Source: Sulfurospirillum barnesii SES-3 (GTDB lineage: Bacteria > Campylobacterota > Campylobacteria > Campylobacterales > Sulfurospirillaceae). Taken from it: 64,000 nucleotides of DNA. The position numbers and the translations under genes are program-made. The notes below the pieces were generated by a model. It saw nothing but the letters and a program-made list of their open reading frames with translations, was not told the DNA's origin and searched no databases. Shown piece after piece: positions 1 to 12,243 of this stretch. The stretch is taken from NCBI RefSeq assembly GCF_000265295.1, contig NC_018002.1, positions 1 to 64,000 of the forward strand, given 5' to 3'. Position 1 is the first letter of the stretch, and every line of letters starts with the position of its first letter.

Positions 1-3
1 AAC

Positions 4-23
4 TTATTCACAGGTTATTCACA
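4..23 (+). promoter_or_regulatory. Two DnaA boxes upstream of dnaA (part of oriC)
   Basis: Two exact copies of TTATTCACA lie at 4-12 and 15-23, in the same orientation and 11 bases apart, just ahead of dnaA. They match the classical DnaA-box consensus TTATNCACA. They probably form the downstream edge of an origin region that continues to the left of the window, and may also let DnaA regulate its own gene. Confidence 0.8.
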
Positions 24-49
24 GGGTGAAACTTTTTTAAGGAGTCTGT

Positions 50-1378
50 TTGTTAGCTGATACTGTCATAGAACTTTTAAAAGAAGAGATCTCTTCTTTA
101 GAATATGATCGCTATATTAAACAACTCAAATTCAACGAAAAGACTTCTAATTCTGACCAAATGATTTTTATTGCCCCTAATATTTTAATTGCCAATTGGG
201 TAAAAACAAAATATGCCGATAAAATGGCGCATCTCTTTGAACTCAAAACAGGTAAAAAACCAGAAGTAAAAATTATTTTAAAAGAACATCTCAAAAGTAC
301 AAAATCTAAAACAAATGTTTCTACTGAAATCCTTGAATCCATTAAAAGCACAAAAAACACCATTTTAAATCCTTCCTATACGTTTAATAGCTTTGTTGTG
401 GGAAGCTCAAACCAGTATGCCTATACCGCTGCAAAATCGGTGGCTGAAAAACCAGGGGTTATGTACAACCCTGTGTTTATTTATGGACCTACAGGGCTTG
501 GAAAAACACACCTCATTCATGCCATTGGCAATCATGTCCAAAGCAAAGGCAAAATTGTTATTTATGCCACCATTGAGCAATTTATGAACGATTTTACCTA
601 CAATCTACGCAATCAATCCATGGAAAGATTTCGAGAAAAATACCGAAGCTGTGATGTTTTACTCATTGATGATACTCAATTTTTATCCAATAAAATTCAA
701 ACACAAGAAGAGTTTTTTCACACCTTTAATGAGCTTCATTCTGCGGGTAAACAAATTGTTCTTACCTCTGATAAACCGCCTAAAATGATTAACGGCTTAG
801 AAGAGCGTCTTAAGAGCCGTTTTGAGTGGGGATTGATTGCAGATGTAGGTTTACCTGAGTTAGAGACAAAAATAGCCATTATTAAAAAGAAGTGTGAACT
901 TGATGGTATTAATTTAAACAGTGATATTGTAAATTATATTGCTTCAAATATGGGTGATAATATTCGAGAAATTGAAAGTGCTATTATTAACCTCAATGCC
1001 TATGCCTTACTTATGCGTCAAGAAATCACCTTAGATTTTGCTAAAAATGTTATGCGTGAACAAATTAAGGAGCGAAGAGAAAATATAAGCCTTGAAGATA
1101 TTATTCAAATCATTGCCAAAGATTTAAATATAAAACCCAGTGAAATTAAATCCACCAAGCGCAGTAAAAATATTGTTGAAGCAAGGCGCATTGGTATTTA
1201 TTTGGCTCGAACACTCACACCCAATTCCATGCCTTCTTTAGCATCTTATTTTGGTATGAAAGATCATACCGCTGTATCGCATAATATTAAAAAAATTAAT
1301 GAACTTATTGAAACCAATGAAAGCTTTAAACTCAAAGTAGAAGATCTAAAAAATAAAATTTTAACCAAAGAAAAATAA
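50..1378 (+). CDS. dnaA: Chromosomal replication initiator protein DnaA
   Basis: This is the ATP-dependent initiator that binds DnaA boxes and melts the origin. The protein is 442 residues, a normal family length. The N-terminal domain is followed by the AAA+ core with Walker A GPTGLGKTH (about residues 145-153) and Walker B LLIDD (about 204-208). The C-terminal domain IV carries the DnaA-box recognition signature DHTAVSHNI near residue 405. The start is a TTG at 50, chosen because AAGGAG lies at 39-44 with good spacing and no ATG fits. The two DnaA boxes immediately upstream and dnaN downstream confirm the origin context. Confidence 0.97.
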   Translation: MLADTVIELLKEEISSLEYDRYIKQLKFNEKTSNSDQMIFIAPNILIANWVKTKYADKMAHLFELKTGKKPEVKIILKEHLKSTKSKTNVSTEILESIKSTKNTILNPSYTFNSFVVGSSNQYAYTAAKSVAEKPGVMYNPVFIYGPTGLGKTHLIHAIGNHVQSKGKIVIYATIEQFMNDFTYNLRNQSMERFREKYRSCDVLLIDDTQFLSNKIQTQEEFFHTFNELHSAGKQIVLTSDKPPKMINGLEERLKSRFEWGLIADVGLPELETKIAIIKKKCELDGINLNSDIVNYIASNMGDNIREIESAIINLNAYALLMRQEITLDFAKNVMREQIKERRENISLEDIIQIIAKDLNIKPSEIKSTKRSKNIVEARRIGIYLARTLTPNSMPSLASYFGMKDHTAVSHNIKKINELIETNESFKLKVEDLKNKILTKEK

Positions 1379-1405
1379 AAAGTTTTGATAAAAAATGTGA
1401 CGAGA

Positions 1406-1434
1406 TGTGAAAAAACCCTTGCCTTTTTTTCACA
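1406..1434. promoter_or_regulatory. Inverted DnaA-box-like repeats between dnaA and dnaN (possible second origin part)
   Basis: TGTGAAAAAA at 1406-1415 and TTTTTTCACA at 1425-1434 are exact inverted copies. The core resembles the TTTTCAC-type DnaA boxes described for Epsilonproteobacteria. The sequence around it is AT-rich. A TATAAT at 1456-1461 probably serves the dnaN promoter. In this group part of the origin can lie downstream of dnaA, so a bipartite or downstream oriC is plausible. The same structure could also act as a weak dnaA terminator. Confidence 0.5.
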
Positions 1435-1534
1435 CGAGTTCCCCCTAGTTTTAGCTATAATGTTGATGTTTTCACAATTTCAACTCAAGCTACTACTTCA
1501 ACTATTTTTAATTAAATAACAAAAAGGAGACTCC

Positions 1535-4934
<3,400 letters not shown>

Positions 4935-4935
<1 letters not shown>

Positions 4936-6347
4936 TGCTCTATTCTGAGAAAAAAGAGAGAGAAAATCGATTTGTTATTGCTCTTAAAATCGCTTTTCCT
5001 CTTTTGCTTCTCATCGCTATTTTTTTTTATGCGTTTTCACTTTTCCCTGACACATCTTTAAATCTATTTTTACTCATTATATTTATTCCTATTTATGTCT
5101 ATTACACGGTTTATCTCATTTATCATAGCTTTCAAACAAGCCTGATTGATTCTGTGACAAAAACATTTACATGTAATGAAATTCTCTCAAAAATAAAAAA
5201 AGTAAAAAATAAAAAAAGCATGATTATTCTTTTACATGTAAACAATTTGGAAGATATTAATGAACGTTATGGAATTATAAACGGCAATAGCGTTTTACAA
5301 GAGCTCATGAAAGAGTTAGCACTTTTTTTGGAAGAACACCATTTTAAAAACACACCCATAGGTCGTTACAACCACAATACATTTTTACTCATTTTAGATG
5401 CCTCTTTGGAAGAACTAAACCATCTTTTAACCATTTTTACAAAACGTATTCAAACAAAAGGCTTACACAACATTGAAGTCATTCTCTCTTTTTCATCACT
5501 TGAAGCGCATTATGATACCAATCCCTCTCACACGATAGAGCGACTTTTTATGTTGATAGATAAATCACAAACAAATGAAAAGGCCCTTCCAGATATTCAA
5601 TTAAATACCTTTAAAAAGAGCCTGAACAGTGCTTTTTTAAACGATGGTATTTTATTTAAGTATCAACCCTCTTTACATGTAAAAGAGCAAAAAATAGCCC
5701 TTGTGGAGGTTTTAACACGTATTTATACCGATGCACACGGACTGTTTACAAAACAACACATTCAACCAATAATTAATCGTATGGGCTTAGAAAGAGCCTT
5801 AGATAAAATGATTTTTACAGCCTTAGCAGAAAAAATTAAGCCTTTGCTTCAACAAAAATTGTTTATTAGCATCGAAATTTCACCCGTAACACTTCGAAAT
5901 AGTAAATTTAAACACCACCTTGTCTCGTTATTTAAAGAAAAAAACCTTGACCCTCACTCTTTTATTCTTGAAATTGTTGAAGAAAAAAGTTATGAACAGA
6001 TGCATCGCTTTAAAGAAATTATTGAGAGCTATAAAGAAATGGGGTTTAAAATAGCATTGGGAAATTTTGGAGGCAATAACTGTGGCTTTGAATACCTCAA
6101 ATGTTTACCCATTGATTTGATTAAATTTGACATTGAATTTACCAAAAAAATTGAAGATGTGAAGTATCAAAAACTTTTAAAATCTTACATTGACCTTGCC
6201 AAAACGCTTCAGGTGCAAAGTATGGTAAAATTCGTGGACAAAGAGAGTACATTGGCACTTATTCAAGCCTGTGAGCCTGATTTTATTCAAGGCTTTTGTA
6301 TCTCAAAACCAAAAAGTATAAAGGAATTGAGTGATGAAATACGGTGA
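4935..6347 (+). CDS. Membrane-anchored degenerate GGDEF-EAL protein
   Basis: The 470-residue protein has two membrane helices in the first 65 residues. A GGDEF-like domain follows without a recognisable GGDEF motif, then an EAL-like domain. In the EAL domain the signature reads EVLTR instead of EALxR, and the metal-binding DDFG is replaced by GNFG (about residue 375). LIKFD is retained where active enzymes usually have xxKID. It is therefore probably not an active cyclic-di-GMP synthase or phosphodiesterase, but could bind the nucleotide or a protein partner. It overlaps gyrB by 1 base and queF by 14. It contains three copies of the TTACATGTAA palindrome. Confidence 0.8.
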
Positions 6348-6729
6348 ACAAATTATTAAAGAGTTTGATGTTGAAAAAGATTTGGAAATTTGGCCCAACC
6401 AGCATAAAAAAAATTATGTGATTAAGCTTATATTGCCTGAGTTTTGTTGTTTATGTCCACGCAGTGGCTATCCTGATTTTGCGACAATTTATATTGATTA
6501 TATTCCTAATGAACTCGTTGTAGAGCTTAAAGCCATCAAACTCTACATCAACAGTTTTATGAATCGCAACATCAGCCATGAAAATTCAGCCAATGAAATT
6601 TATGACCTTTTGGATTCTAAACTCAAACCAAAATGGCTCAAAGTGGTAGCAGATTTTAACCCACGAGGCAACGTGCATACGGTGATTGAGATTGATTCAA
6701 AATTGGTTCGAAACGAAACGTCATGTTAA
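6334..6729 (+). CDS. queF: NADPH-dependent 7-cyano-7-deazaguanine reductase QueF
   Basis: QueF reduces preQ0 to preQ1 in queuosine biosynthesis for tRNA modification. The 131-residue protein matches the short type I family. CLCPRSGYPDFA carries the catalytic Cys41 and Asp48, and ELKAIKLYINSFMNRNISHE matches the NADPH/substrate motif. I chose ATG 6334 because AAGGA at 6321-6325 is 8 bases upstream; GTG at 6331 is an alternative. It overlaps the EAL-like gene before it and, by 7 bases, the HD-domain gene after it. The three are probably translationally coupled. Confidence 0.92.
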   Translation: MKYGEQIIKEFDVEKDLEIWPNQHKKNYVIKLILPEFCCLCPRSGYPDFATIYIDYIPNELVVELKAIKLYINSFMNRNISHENSANEIYDLLDSKLKPKWLKVVADFNPRGNVHTVIEIDSKLVRNETSC

Positions 6730-7934
6730 ACCCAAAACTTATTGAGCAGTTCTTTGGAGCTGCTTCCATTCAGCGTTGGAATGATTATCCACGCATGGTG
6801 GAGTTGGTGGAGCTTGATAAACAAGCACACAAGTTCATCATCGCTTATTTTATTGCTAGAATGGAGCCTGAGGGCAGTGTCAATATGCGCTCCTTAATTG
6901 AAGCAGGCATTTTTGAATTTTTACGCCGTGTGGTGGTGACGGACATTCGCCCCGATGTGTTTCGAAAAGCGCTTCAAAAAAAAGAGAAAGAGATTAATTC
7001 GTGGGTGCTTTCACAACTCTATGATTCACTCAGTGAAATTGAAGAGGGCGCTTTTTGCAAGCGTTTTGAGGCTTATATTAACGATAGTTCTATGTATAAA
7101 AAAGAGCGTTTTATCCTCAAAGCGGCTTCGTACATGGCAACACGTTGGGAGTTTTCTATTGTCTATCAAACGAGTCAGTTTTTAAGCAACATTGACCGTG
7201 TGAAAGAAGCGGTGGAAGAAGAGATTGAAGATTATTACGAGCTGATTAGTGTTCGTAAAATGGCGATGAATAAAAAAATCTCTAAAATTATTGATTTGAG
7301 CGGACGACTTCGTTTTCAAAAGCGTTGGGCGCAAACGCCTCGTATTCCTGAGACTTCCGTGCTTGGGCACATGCTGATTGTCGCCATTTTAGGTTATTTT
7401 TACTCTCTTTTTTCCAAAGCGTGTGATGGGCGATTGGTCAATAACTTCTTTTGCGCTCTTTTTCACGACTTTCCTGAAGCACTCACACGTGACATCATCT
7501 CCCCTGTTAAGTATTCGGTGAGTGGGTTGGATGATATTATCAGTGAATTTGAAATTAAGATGATTGAAGAAGAGATATTGCCATACCTTCCTGAGGGGCT
7601 TGTTAAAGAGTTTAAGTACCTGCTTGGACTTTACGGGGATAATCAAAAAAATGAGTTTTTAAACCGCATTAATGAGCATGAAATTGTGGTCGTGGAAGAT
7701 GTAAGCGCCTACAATGAAGATAAATTTAATGCCATTGATGGAAAAGCCTTGAAAAATTGCGATAATTTAGCAGCATTTATTGAAGCGACCCTTTCTATTT
7801 CGCATGGGGTGAAGTCTAAAGAGCTCATTCAAGGCAAAGAACATATTTTAAAGAAGCTCAAAGAAAAAGGGCAAATGGGAAAAGCTGATTTTTACAAATT
7901 AGCGTTGGAGTTAGAAGAATATTTTGGAGTATAG
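6723..7934 (+). CDS. HD-domain phosphohydrolase (YfbR/HD_3-like)
   Basis: The 403-residue protein contains one HD domain with LGH (His216) and FHDFPE (His248-Asp249), ordered as in metal-dependent HD phosphohydrolases. The segment ETSVLGHMLIVAIL...ALFHDFPEALTRDIISPVK resembles the YfbR/HD_3 group, whose characterised members act on nucleotides. The substrate here is unknown. The N-terminal 200 residues are not recognised. ATG 6723 overlaps the queF stop by 7 bases, making it the last gene of the gyrB-EAL-queF run. Confidence 0.7.
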   Translation: MLNPKLIEQFFGAASIQRWNDYPRMVELVELDKQAHKFIIAYFIARMEPEGSVNMRSLIEAGIFEFLRRVVVTDIRPDVFRKALQKKEKEINSWVLSQLYDSLSEIEEGAFCKRFEAYINDSSMYKKERFILKAASYMATRWEFSIVYQTSQFLSNIDRVKEAVEEEIEDYYELISVRKMAMNKKISKIIDLSGRLRFQKRWAQTPRIPETSVLGHMLIVAILGYFYSLFSKACDGRLVNNFFCALFHDFPEALTRDIISPVKYSVSGLDDIISEFEIKMIEEEILPYLPEGLVKEFKYLLGLYGDNQKNEFLNRINEHEIVVVEDVSAYNEDKFNAIDGKALKNCDNLAAFIEATLSISHGVKSKELIQGKEHILKKLKEKGQMGKADFYKLALELEEYFGV

Positions 7935-7976
7935 AGTAAGTTCTGCCTCGTATGAGGCTAGCTTCAGTGCCTAGTG

Positions 7977-8012
7977 CAACGTAGCTTTTTTGGCTTTGCT
8001 AAAGAAGCGTGT
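7977..8012. repeat. Structured hairpin element, copy A
   Basis: This 36-base element has an 8-pair stem (GCTTTTTT with AAAGAAGC, one G-U) around the loop GGCTTTGCT, flanked by AACGTA and CGTGT. A second element of the same length lies at 47997-48032 with the same loop and flanks but a different, still paired stem. It sits just beyond the 3' end of the SRP RNA gene on the minus strand. Its function is unknown. Confidence 0.6.
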
Positions 8013-8032
8013 AAAAATAGTTTTTGTAAAAA

Positions 8033-8137
8033 CCCTCTTCCAGATGACTGCGGCACACACCTAATAAAAGTGCTCTGCTGTGTTCCCACCCTGAAGCGAT
8101 GCTCTTAAAAGACATTGCACAGGTCTAGAAGAAGGCG
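8033..8137 (-). ncRNA. ffs: Signal recognition particle RNA (4.5S/ffs-type, small bacterial form)
   Basis: On the minus strand this gap encodes the conserved SRP domain IV hairpin. CAGG is followed by GTG, a GGAA tetraloop (8086-8083), CAC and AGCAG (8079-8075), the binding site for Ffh. The ends pair: CCTTCTTCTAGA at the 5' side matches TCTGGAAGAGGG at the 3' side over 12 pairs, counting G-U. A T run follows the 3' arm, and TAAAAT at 8149-8144 is a plausible -10 for the 5' end. The roughly 105-nt length fits the small SRP RNA of Gram-negatives. The exact ends are inferred. Confidence 0.87.
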
Positions 8138-8182
8138 AAGCGTATTTTACCCAAAAATGCTTAAAGAAAATAGAGGATGTTT

Positions 8183-8857
8183 ATGATAGACCCAAAAATT
8201 GAAGAGAGTTGGAAAAAAGTTCTGTTGGAAGAGTTTCAAAAACCCTATTTTGAAACGCTGAAAACTTTTTTAGTGGAAGAAAAAAAATCACATACAATTT
8301 ATCCCAGCGGGGCGAATATCTTTGCAGCGTTTAATCATACTCCTTTTGAAAACGTTGAAGTGGTTATTTTAGGGCAAGACCCCTATCATGGTGCAGGGCA
8401 AGCACATGGGCTTTCATTTTCGGTGCAAGAAGGGGTACCTCATCCACCCTCGTTGCAAAATATTTTTAAAGAGTTACGGGATGATTTGGGGTGTGCCATT
8501 CCCAAAAATGGTACGCTAAGCGCATGGGCAAAACAAGGTGTTTTTTTACTCAATACCGTTTTAACCGTGCGTGCAAGTGAGGCCAATTCACACCGCAATC
8601 AAGGCTGGGAAAATTTTACCGACACGGTGATTAAGCTTTTAAGCGCTCAAAAAGAGCATCTGGTTTTTATTCTTTGGGGAAGTCCAGCAGGTGCAAAAGC
8701 CAGCCTTATTGATGGTAAAAAACATCTCATTTTAAAAGCACCTCACCCCTCACCGCTCTCTTCGTACCGTGGTTTTTTTGGCTCAAAACCGTTTTCAAAA
8801 AGCAACGAATACCTTGTTTCTAAAGGTAAAAAACCGATTGAGTGGTGTTTGGCTTGA
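8183..8857 (+). CDS. ung: Uracil-DNA glycosylase
   Basis: Family 1 Ung removes uracil from DNA in base-excision repair. GQDPYHG holds the catalytic Asp66, and HPSPLSSYRGFFGS near residue 187 is the second signature with the active-site His. Length (224 residues) is normal. I chose ATG 8183 because GAGG (8173-8176) is 6 bases upstream; the ATG at 8177 abuts that site too closely. The stop overlaps the likely mutY start, so ung and mutY form a small repair operon. Confidence 0.95.
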   Translation: MIDPKIEESWKKVLLEEFQKPYFETLKTFLVEEKKSHTIYPSGANIFAAFNHTPFENVEVVILGQDPYHGAGQAHGLSFSVQEGVPHPPSLQNIFKELRDDLGCAIPKNGTLSAWAKQGVFLLNTVLTVRASEANSHRNQGWENFTDTVIKLLSAQKEHLVFILWGSPAGAKASLIDGKKHLILKAPHPSPLSSYRGFFGSKPFSKSNEYLVSKGKKPIEWCLA

Positions 8858-9795
8858 AGGTAAAAGAGGCAATTTTTCAGTGGTATCAAGAAAATGGTCG
8901 TCATGATTTACCGTGGCGACAAACCAGCGATGCCTACAAAATTTACCTCAGTGAAATCATGCTGCAACAAACGCAAGTTAAAACGGTGTTGGAGCGTTTT
9001 TACTTTCCCTTTTTAGAGCGTTTTCCCACCCTTCAAAGTGTGGCGGAAGCTCCTTTGGATGATGTTTTGAAGATGTGGGAGGGTTTGGGGTATTACACAA
9101 GGGCTAAAAATCTGCACCATACCGCCATTACATGTAAAGGTATTTTGCCTCGTAGTCCTGAAGAGTTAGGCGGACTTAAGGGCATTGGAAAAAGTACGGC
9201 ACACGCCATTTGCGCCTTTGCATACCATGAGCCACTCCCCATTTTAGATGCTAATGTGAAGCGGGTTTTGTGTCGTTATTTTGCAATAAGCGTAAAGAAT
9301 GAAAAAGTGCTTTGGGAAAGGGCATGGGAACTCTTACATGTAAAACACCCTTATGCGCATAACCAAGCAATGATGGACATTGGTGCGATTCTTTGCACGC
9401 CTAAAAATCCCCACTGTAATGCGTGTCCTTTGAGCTTTACATGTAAAGGTAAAAGTGCCCCTGAAAATTATCCAAAGCCCATCAAAAAAGCCAAAGTTCT
9501 TACCAAAAAACGTTTTGCTTTGGTGTGTGAGCATGAGGGGAAATTAGGGCTAATTCAGCGCCAAGAAAAGCTTTTGCATGGTCTTTGGGGATTTATGCAA
9601 GTGGACGAAGTGCCAGAGGGAATTTTTTTAGGCAAGGTAATGCACACGTACAGCCATTTTAAATTAGAATTAGAAGTCTTTAAACCCTTTTTACATGTCA
9701 AAATAAAAAACTATTTTACATGTAAGGAGATAGAAAAATTAGCCCTTTCCACAGTCGATAAAAAAATCCTAAAGCTATTAAATTTAAAAAAATAA
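8854..9795 (+). CDS. mutY: A/G-specific adenine glycosylase MutY
   Basis: MutY removes adenine mispaired with 8-oxoguanine. The HhH-GPD fold is visible as SEIMLQQTQV (catalytic Glu), LKGIGKSTAHAI and ILDANVKRVL. The [4Fe-4S] loop has Cys spacing C-x6-C-x2-C-x5-C (CTPKNPHCNACPLSFTC). A Nudix-like C-terminal domain follows. I favour TTG 8854, which overlaps the ung stop by 4 bases (TTGA) and gives the family-like start KVKEAIFQWY; GTG 8842 is also open. Four TTACATGTAA palindromes lie in this gene, one of them encoding the last cluster cysteine. Confidence 0.92.
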   Translation: MKVKEAIFQWYQENGRHDLPWRQTSDAYKIYLSEIMLQQTQVKTVLERFYFPFLERFPTLQSVAEAPLDDVLKMWEGLGYYTRAKNLHHTAITCKGILPRSPEELGGLKGIGKSTAHAICAFAYHEPLPILDANVKRVLCRYFAISVKNEKVLWERAWELLHVKHPYAHNQAMMDIGAILCTPKNPHCNACPLSFTCKGKSAPENYPKPIKKAKVLTKKRFALVCEHEGKLGLIQRQEKLLHGLWGFMQVDEVPEGIFLGKVMHTYSHFKLELEVFKPFLHVKIKNYFTCKEIEKLALSTVDKKILKLLNLKK

Positions 9796-9960
9796 CCTTT
9801 TATGTTACTTTTTTACTCAAAAAACTATTTTTTTTCTTTTATGCCTTAAAACTTTCTAAACTACCGCCCTACAGTACCTCACACGCTTTTTGTGTTTATT
9901 TAAACTTAAGACAATTTTAAGAATTTCCAAAATTTTAAGTTTCATATAAGTATTTTTTGT

Positions 9961-10011
9961 TAAGGTGAAAAAGAGAGAAAAATCTCTATTAACTTAATTT
10001 TACCTTAGGAG
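9961..10011 (+). promoter_or_regulatory. Nested inverted repeat over the proV ribosome-binding site
   Basis: TAAGGTGAAAA (9961-9971) pairs with TTTTACCTTA (9998-10007), leaving one bulge. An inner AGAGA/TCTCT stem lies between them. The 3' arm runs into the Shine-Dalgarno TTAGGAG (10005-10011) of proV, so folding could limit ribosome access. The 221-base gap upstream is very AT-rich and holds nothing else I recognise. Confidence 0.4.
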
Positions 10012-10016
10012 TAACA

Positions 10017-11219
10017 ATGAAAGAGGTCAAAATTGAGCTAAAAAATGTGTATAAAATTTTTGGAAATTCACCTAAAAAAGCACTCTCACTTTTAAAAAAG
10101 GGAATGCAAAAAGAGGAAATTTTTAGGCATACAGCTCAAAGTGTAGGCGTTTGCGATGCAACATTTCAAATCTACAAAGGCGAAATTTTCGTCATTATGG
10201 GGCTTTCTGGTTCTGGAAAGTCTACTTTAGTAAGGCTTATCAATCGTTTGATTGAGCCCTCTGGTGGTGCCATTTTAATTGATGGCGAAGATATTACTAC
10301 GATGAAGTCATCTTCTTTGCGTGAGGTTAGGCGCAAAAAGATGAGCATGGTGTTTCAGTCTTTTGCACTTCTTCCACATTTATCTGTTCTTGACAATGTT
10401 GCTTTTGGTTTGGAACTTGGCGGTATAAGCAAAACAGAGCGCCATGAAAAAGCCAAAGAAGCCCTGTTGCAAGTAGGACTTTTAGATTATGTAAATGTCT
10501 ATCCTGACGCACTTAGTGGTGGTATGCAACAGCGTGTGGGCTTGGCACGAGCCCTTGCCAATAACCCTGATATTTTACTGATGGATGAGGCATTTTCAGC
10601 CTTAGACCCACTTATTCGCTCTGAAATGCAAGATGAACTTTTAAAATTACAAAGTGAGCAAGAACGCACCATTGTTTTTATCTCCCATGATTTGGATGAG
10701 GCGATGAAATTAGGCGATCGTATTGCTATTATGCAAGGGGGAGAGGTTGTTCAAATTGGCAGTTCAGATGAAATTTTAAAAAATCCAGCCAATGATTACG
10801 TGCGTTCTTTTTTTAAAGGCGTAAACGTTGGAGGTATTATTAGTGCCAAAGATATTGCCAGTACGCAACAAGTAACTATCATTCAAAAAGATGGGCAAGG
10901 CACACTGATGGCACTGCAAATTTTAAGAGAGCATGATCGAAATTTTGGTTACATCGTCGATAGAAAAAAACGTTTTTTAGGTATTGTCTCGGTTGATAGC
11001 CTTCGAGAAAAACCCAAACGTGACAGCATTGATGTAGCATTTTTAAAAGAGACGCCCGTCATAGAAGCGGATGCATGTTTAAATGATATTGTAGGGATTG
11101 TTGCAAATACGCCCTACTCTGTGCCTGTGGTTGATGAAAATCAAAAATATTTAGGGGCTATTTCGAAGGCGAGCCTTTTAAAGGCACTCGATTATCAATG
11201 GGAGGATGAACATGAATAA
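10017..11219 (+). CDS. proV: Glycine betaine/proline betaine ABC transporter, ATP-binding protein
   Basis: This 400-residue ATPase powers the osmoprotectant importer encoded with the next two genes. It shows Walker [10 protein letters not shown], the ABC signature LSGGMQQR, Walker [13 protein letters not shown] and the H-loop FISHDLDEA. Two CBS domains at the C-terminus, typical of ProV/OpuAA, may sense ionic strength. The start ATG follows TTAGGAG. The stop overlaps proW by 8 bases. No TTACATGTAA palindrome occurs in this operon. Confidence 0.93.
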   Translation: MKEVKIELKNVYKIFGNSPKKALSLLKKGMQKEEIFRHTAQSVGVCDATFQIYKGEIFVIMGLSGSGKSTLVRLINRLIEPSGGAILIDGEDITTMKSSSLREVRRKKMSMVFQSFALLPHLSVLDNVAFGLELGGISKTERHEKAKEALLQVGLLDYVNVYPDALSGGMQQRVGLARALANNPDILLMDEAFSALDPLIRSEMQDELLKLQSEQERTIVFISHDLDEAMKLGDRIAIMQGGEVVQIGSSDEILKNPANDYVRSFFKGVNVGGIISAKDIASTQQVTIIQKDGQGTLMALQILREHDRNFGYIVDRKKRFLGIVSVDSLREKPKRDSIDVAFLKETPVIEADACLNDIVGIVANTPYSVPVVDENQKYLGAISKASLLKALDYQWEDEHE

Positions 11220-12243
11220 GACATCAAATCCATGGGGAAGTGCTGAAGTGGTGGCAAAAGAGCAAAGTTGGCTTGAGCATTCACAAGAGATAGTAGAACA
11301 AAATCATTTTGATTGGCTCAATCCCTTTGATGAGACGATAATTCCACTTGAGCGCTATGTTGAATTGGGTGTGGCGTGGGTTGTGGAACATTGTCGTGAA
11401 TTTTTTCAAATGATTCGCATGCCTATTGATACCGTTCTTAGTAGCATTGAAAACTTTTTTCAGAGCATTCCTGCTTCCATTTTTCTGATTTGTTTTACAT
11501 TACTTGCATGGCAGTTGGCAGGGCGAAAAATTGCACTGGGAAGTTTTATTTCACTGGCAATCATTGGGTTAATTGGAGCATGGAGTGAGACAATGGTGAC
11601 CCTATCACTGGTTTTTACTTCTTTATTTTTTTGTTTGATTATGGGAATTCCCTTAGGTATTTGGATGTCTCGTAATGAGGGTTTTGCTTTGGTGATGCGT
11701 CCTATTTTAGATGCCATGCAAACCACACCTGCTTTTGTCTATTTGGTTCCTGTGGTGATGCTTTTTGGAATTGGAAATGTTCCTGGTGTTGTGGTGACCA
11801 TTATCTTTGCTTTACCTCCATTAATTCGTCTTACCAACTTAGGAATCAGACAGGTACCTAAAGATTTAATTGAAGTGTCACAAAGCTTTGGAGCCACCCC
11901 TTGGCAAATGCTTCTTAAAGTACAACTTCCTGTGGCAATGCCCACCATTATGGCAGGGATTAATCAAGCGTTGATGCTCTCCATTTCTATGGTGGTGATT
12001 GCTTCGATGATAGCAGTAGGTGGCTTAGGTCAGATGGTGCTTCGAGGCATTGGAAGGCTTGATATGGGCTTAGCCGTTGTAGGAGGTGTGGGCATTGTCC
12101 TTTTAGCAGTGGTTTTGGATCGCATCACACAATCTTTGGGTGAAAAAAATGTGCATTCCCACCTTCATTGGTTTGAAAAGGGTCCTATTGGGCTGGTGTA
12201 TTCTATCTTAAAACAAAGGAGAAATTATGAACCAAAAGTTTAA
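11212..12243 (+). CDS. proW: Glycine betaine/proline betaine ABC transporter, permease
   Basis: The permease has a hydrophilic N-terminal stretch of about 85 residues and then several membrane helices, the ProW layout. The EAA-type loop that contacts ProV is visible as [31 protein letters not shown] 11212 is preferred over ATG 11206, because GGGAGG ends directly at 11205 and fits only the later start. It overlaps proV upstream and proX downstream, so all three are cotranscribed. Confidence 0.92.
   Translation: MNKTSNPWGSAEVVAKEQSWLEHSQEIVEQNHFDWLNPFDETIIPLERYVELGVAWVVEHCREFFQMIRMPIDTVLSSIENFFQSIPASIFLICFTLLAWQLAGRKIALGSFISLAIIGLIGAWSETMVTLSLVFTSLFFCLIMGIPLGIWMSRNEGFALVMRPILDAMQTTPAFVYLVPVVMLFGIGNVPGVVVTIIFALPPLIRLTNLGIRQVPKDLIEVSQSFGATPWQMLLKVQLPVAMPTIMAGINQALMLSISMVVIASMIAVGGLGQMVLRGIGRLDMGLAVVGGVGIVLLAVVLDRITQSLGEKNVHSHLHWFEKGPIGLVYSILKQRRNYEPKV

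Noticed and set aside
7935-8182. The gap before ung as 6S RNA or tmRNA
   Set aside because: On the plus strand it folds into a long hairpin, but no tmRNA or 6S signatures fit. On the minus strand the CAGG-GGAA-AGCAG core identifies SRP RNA.
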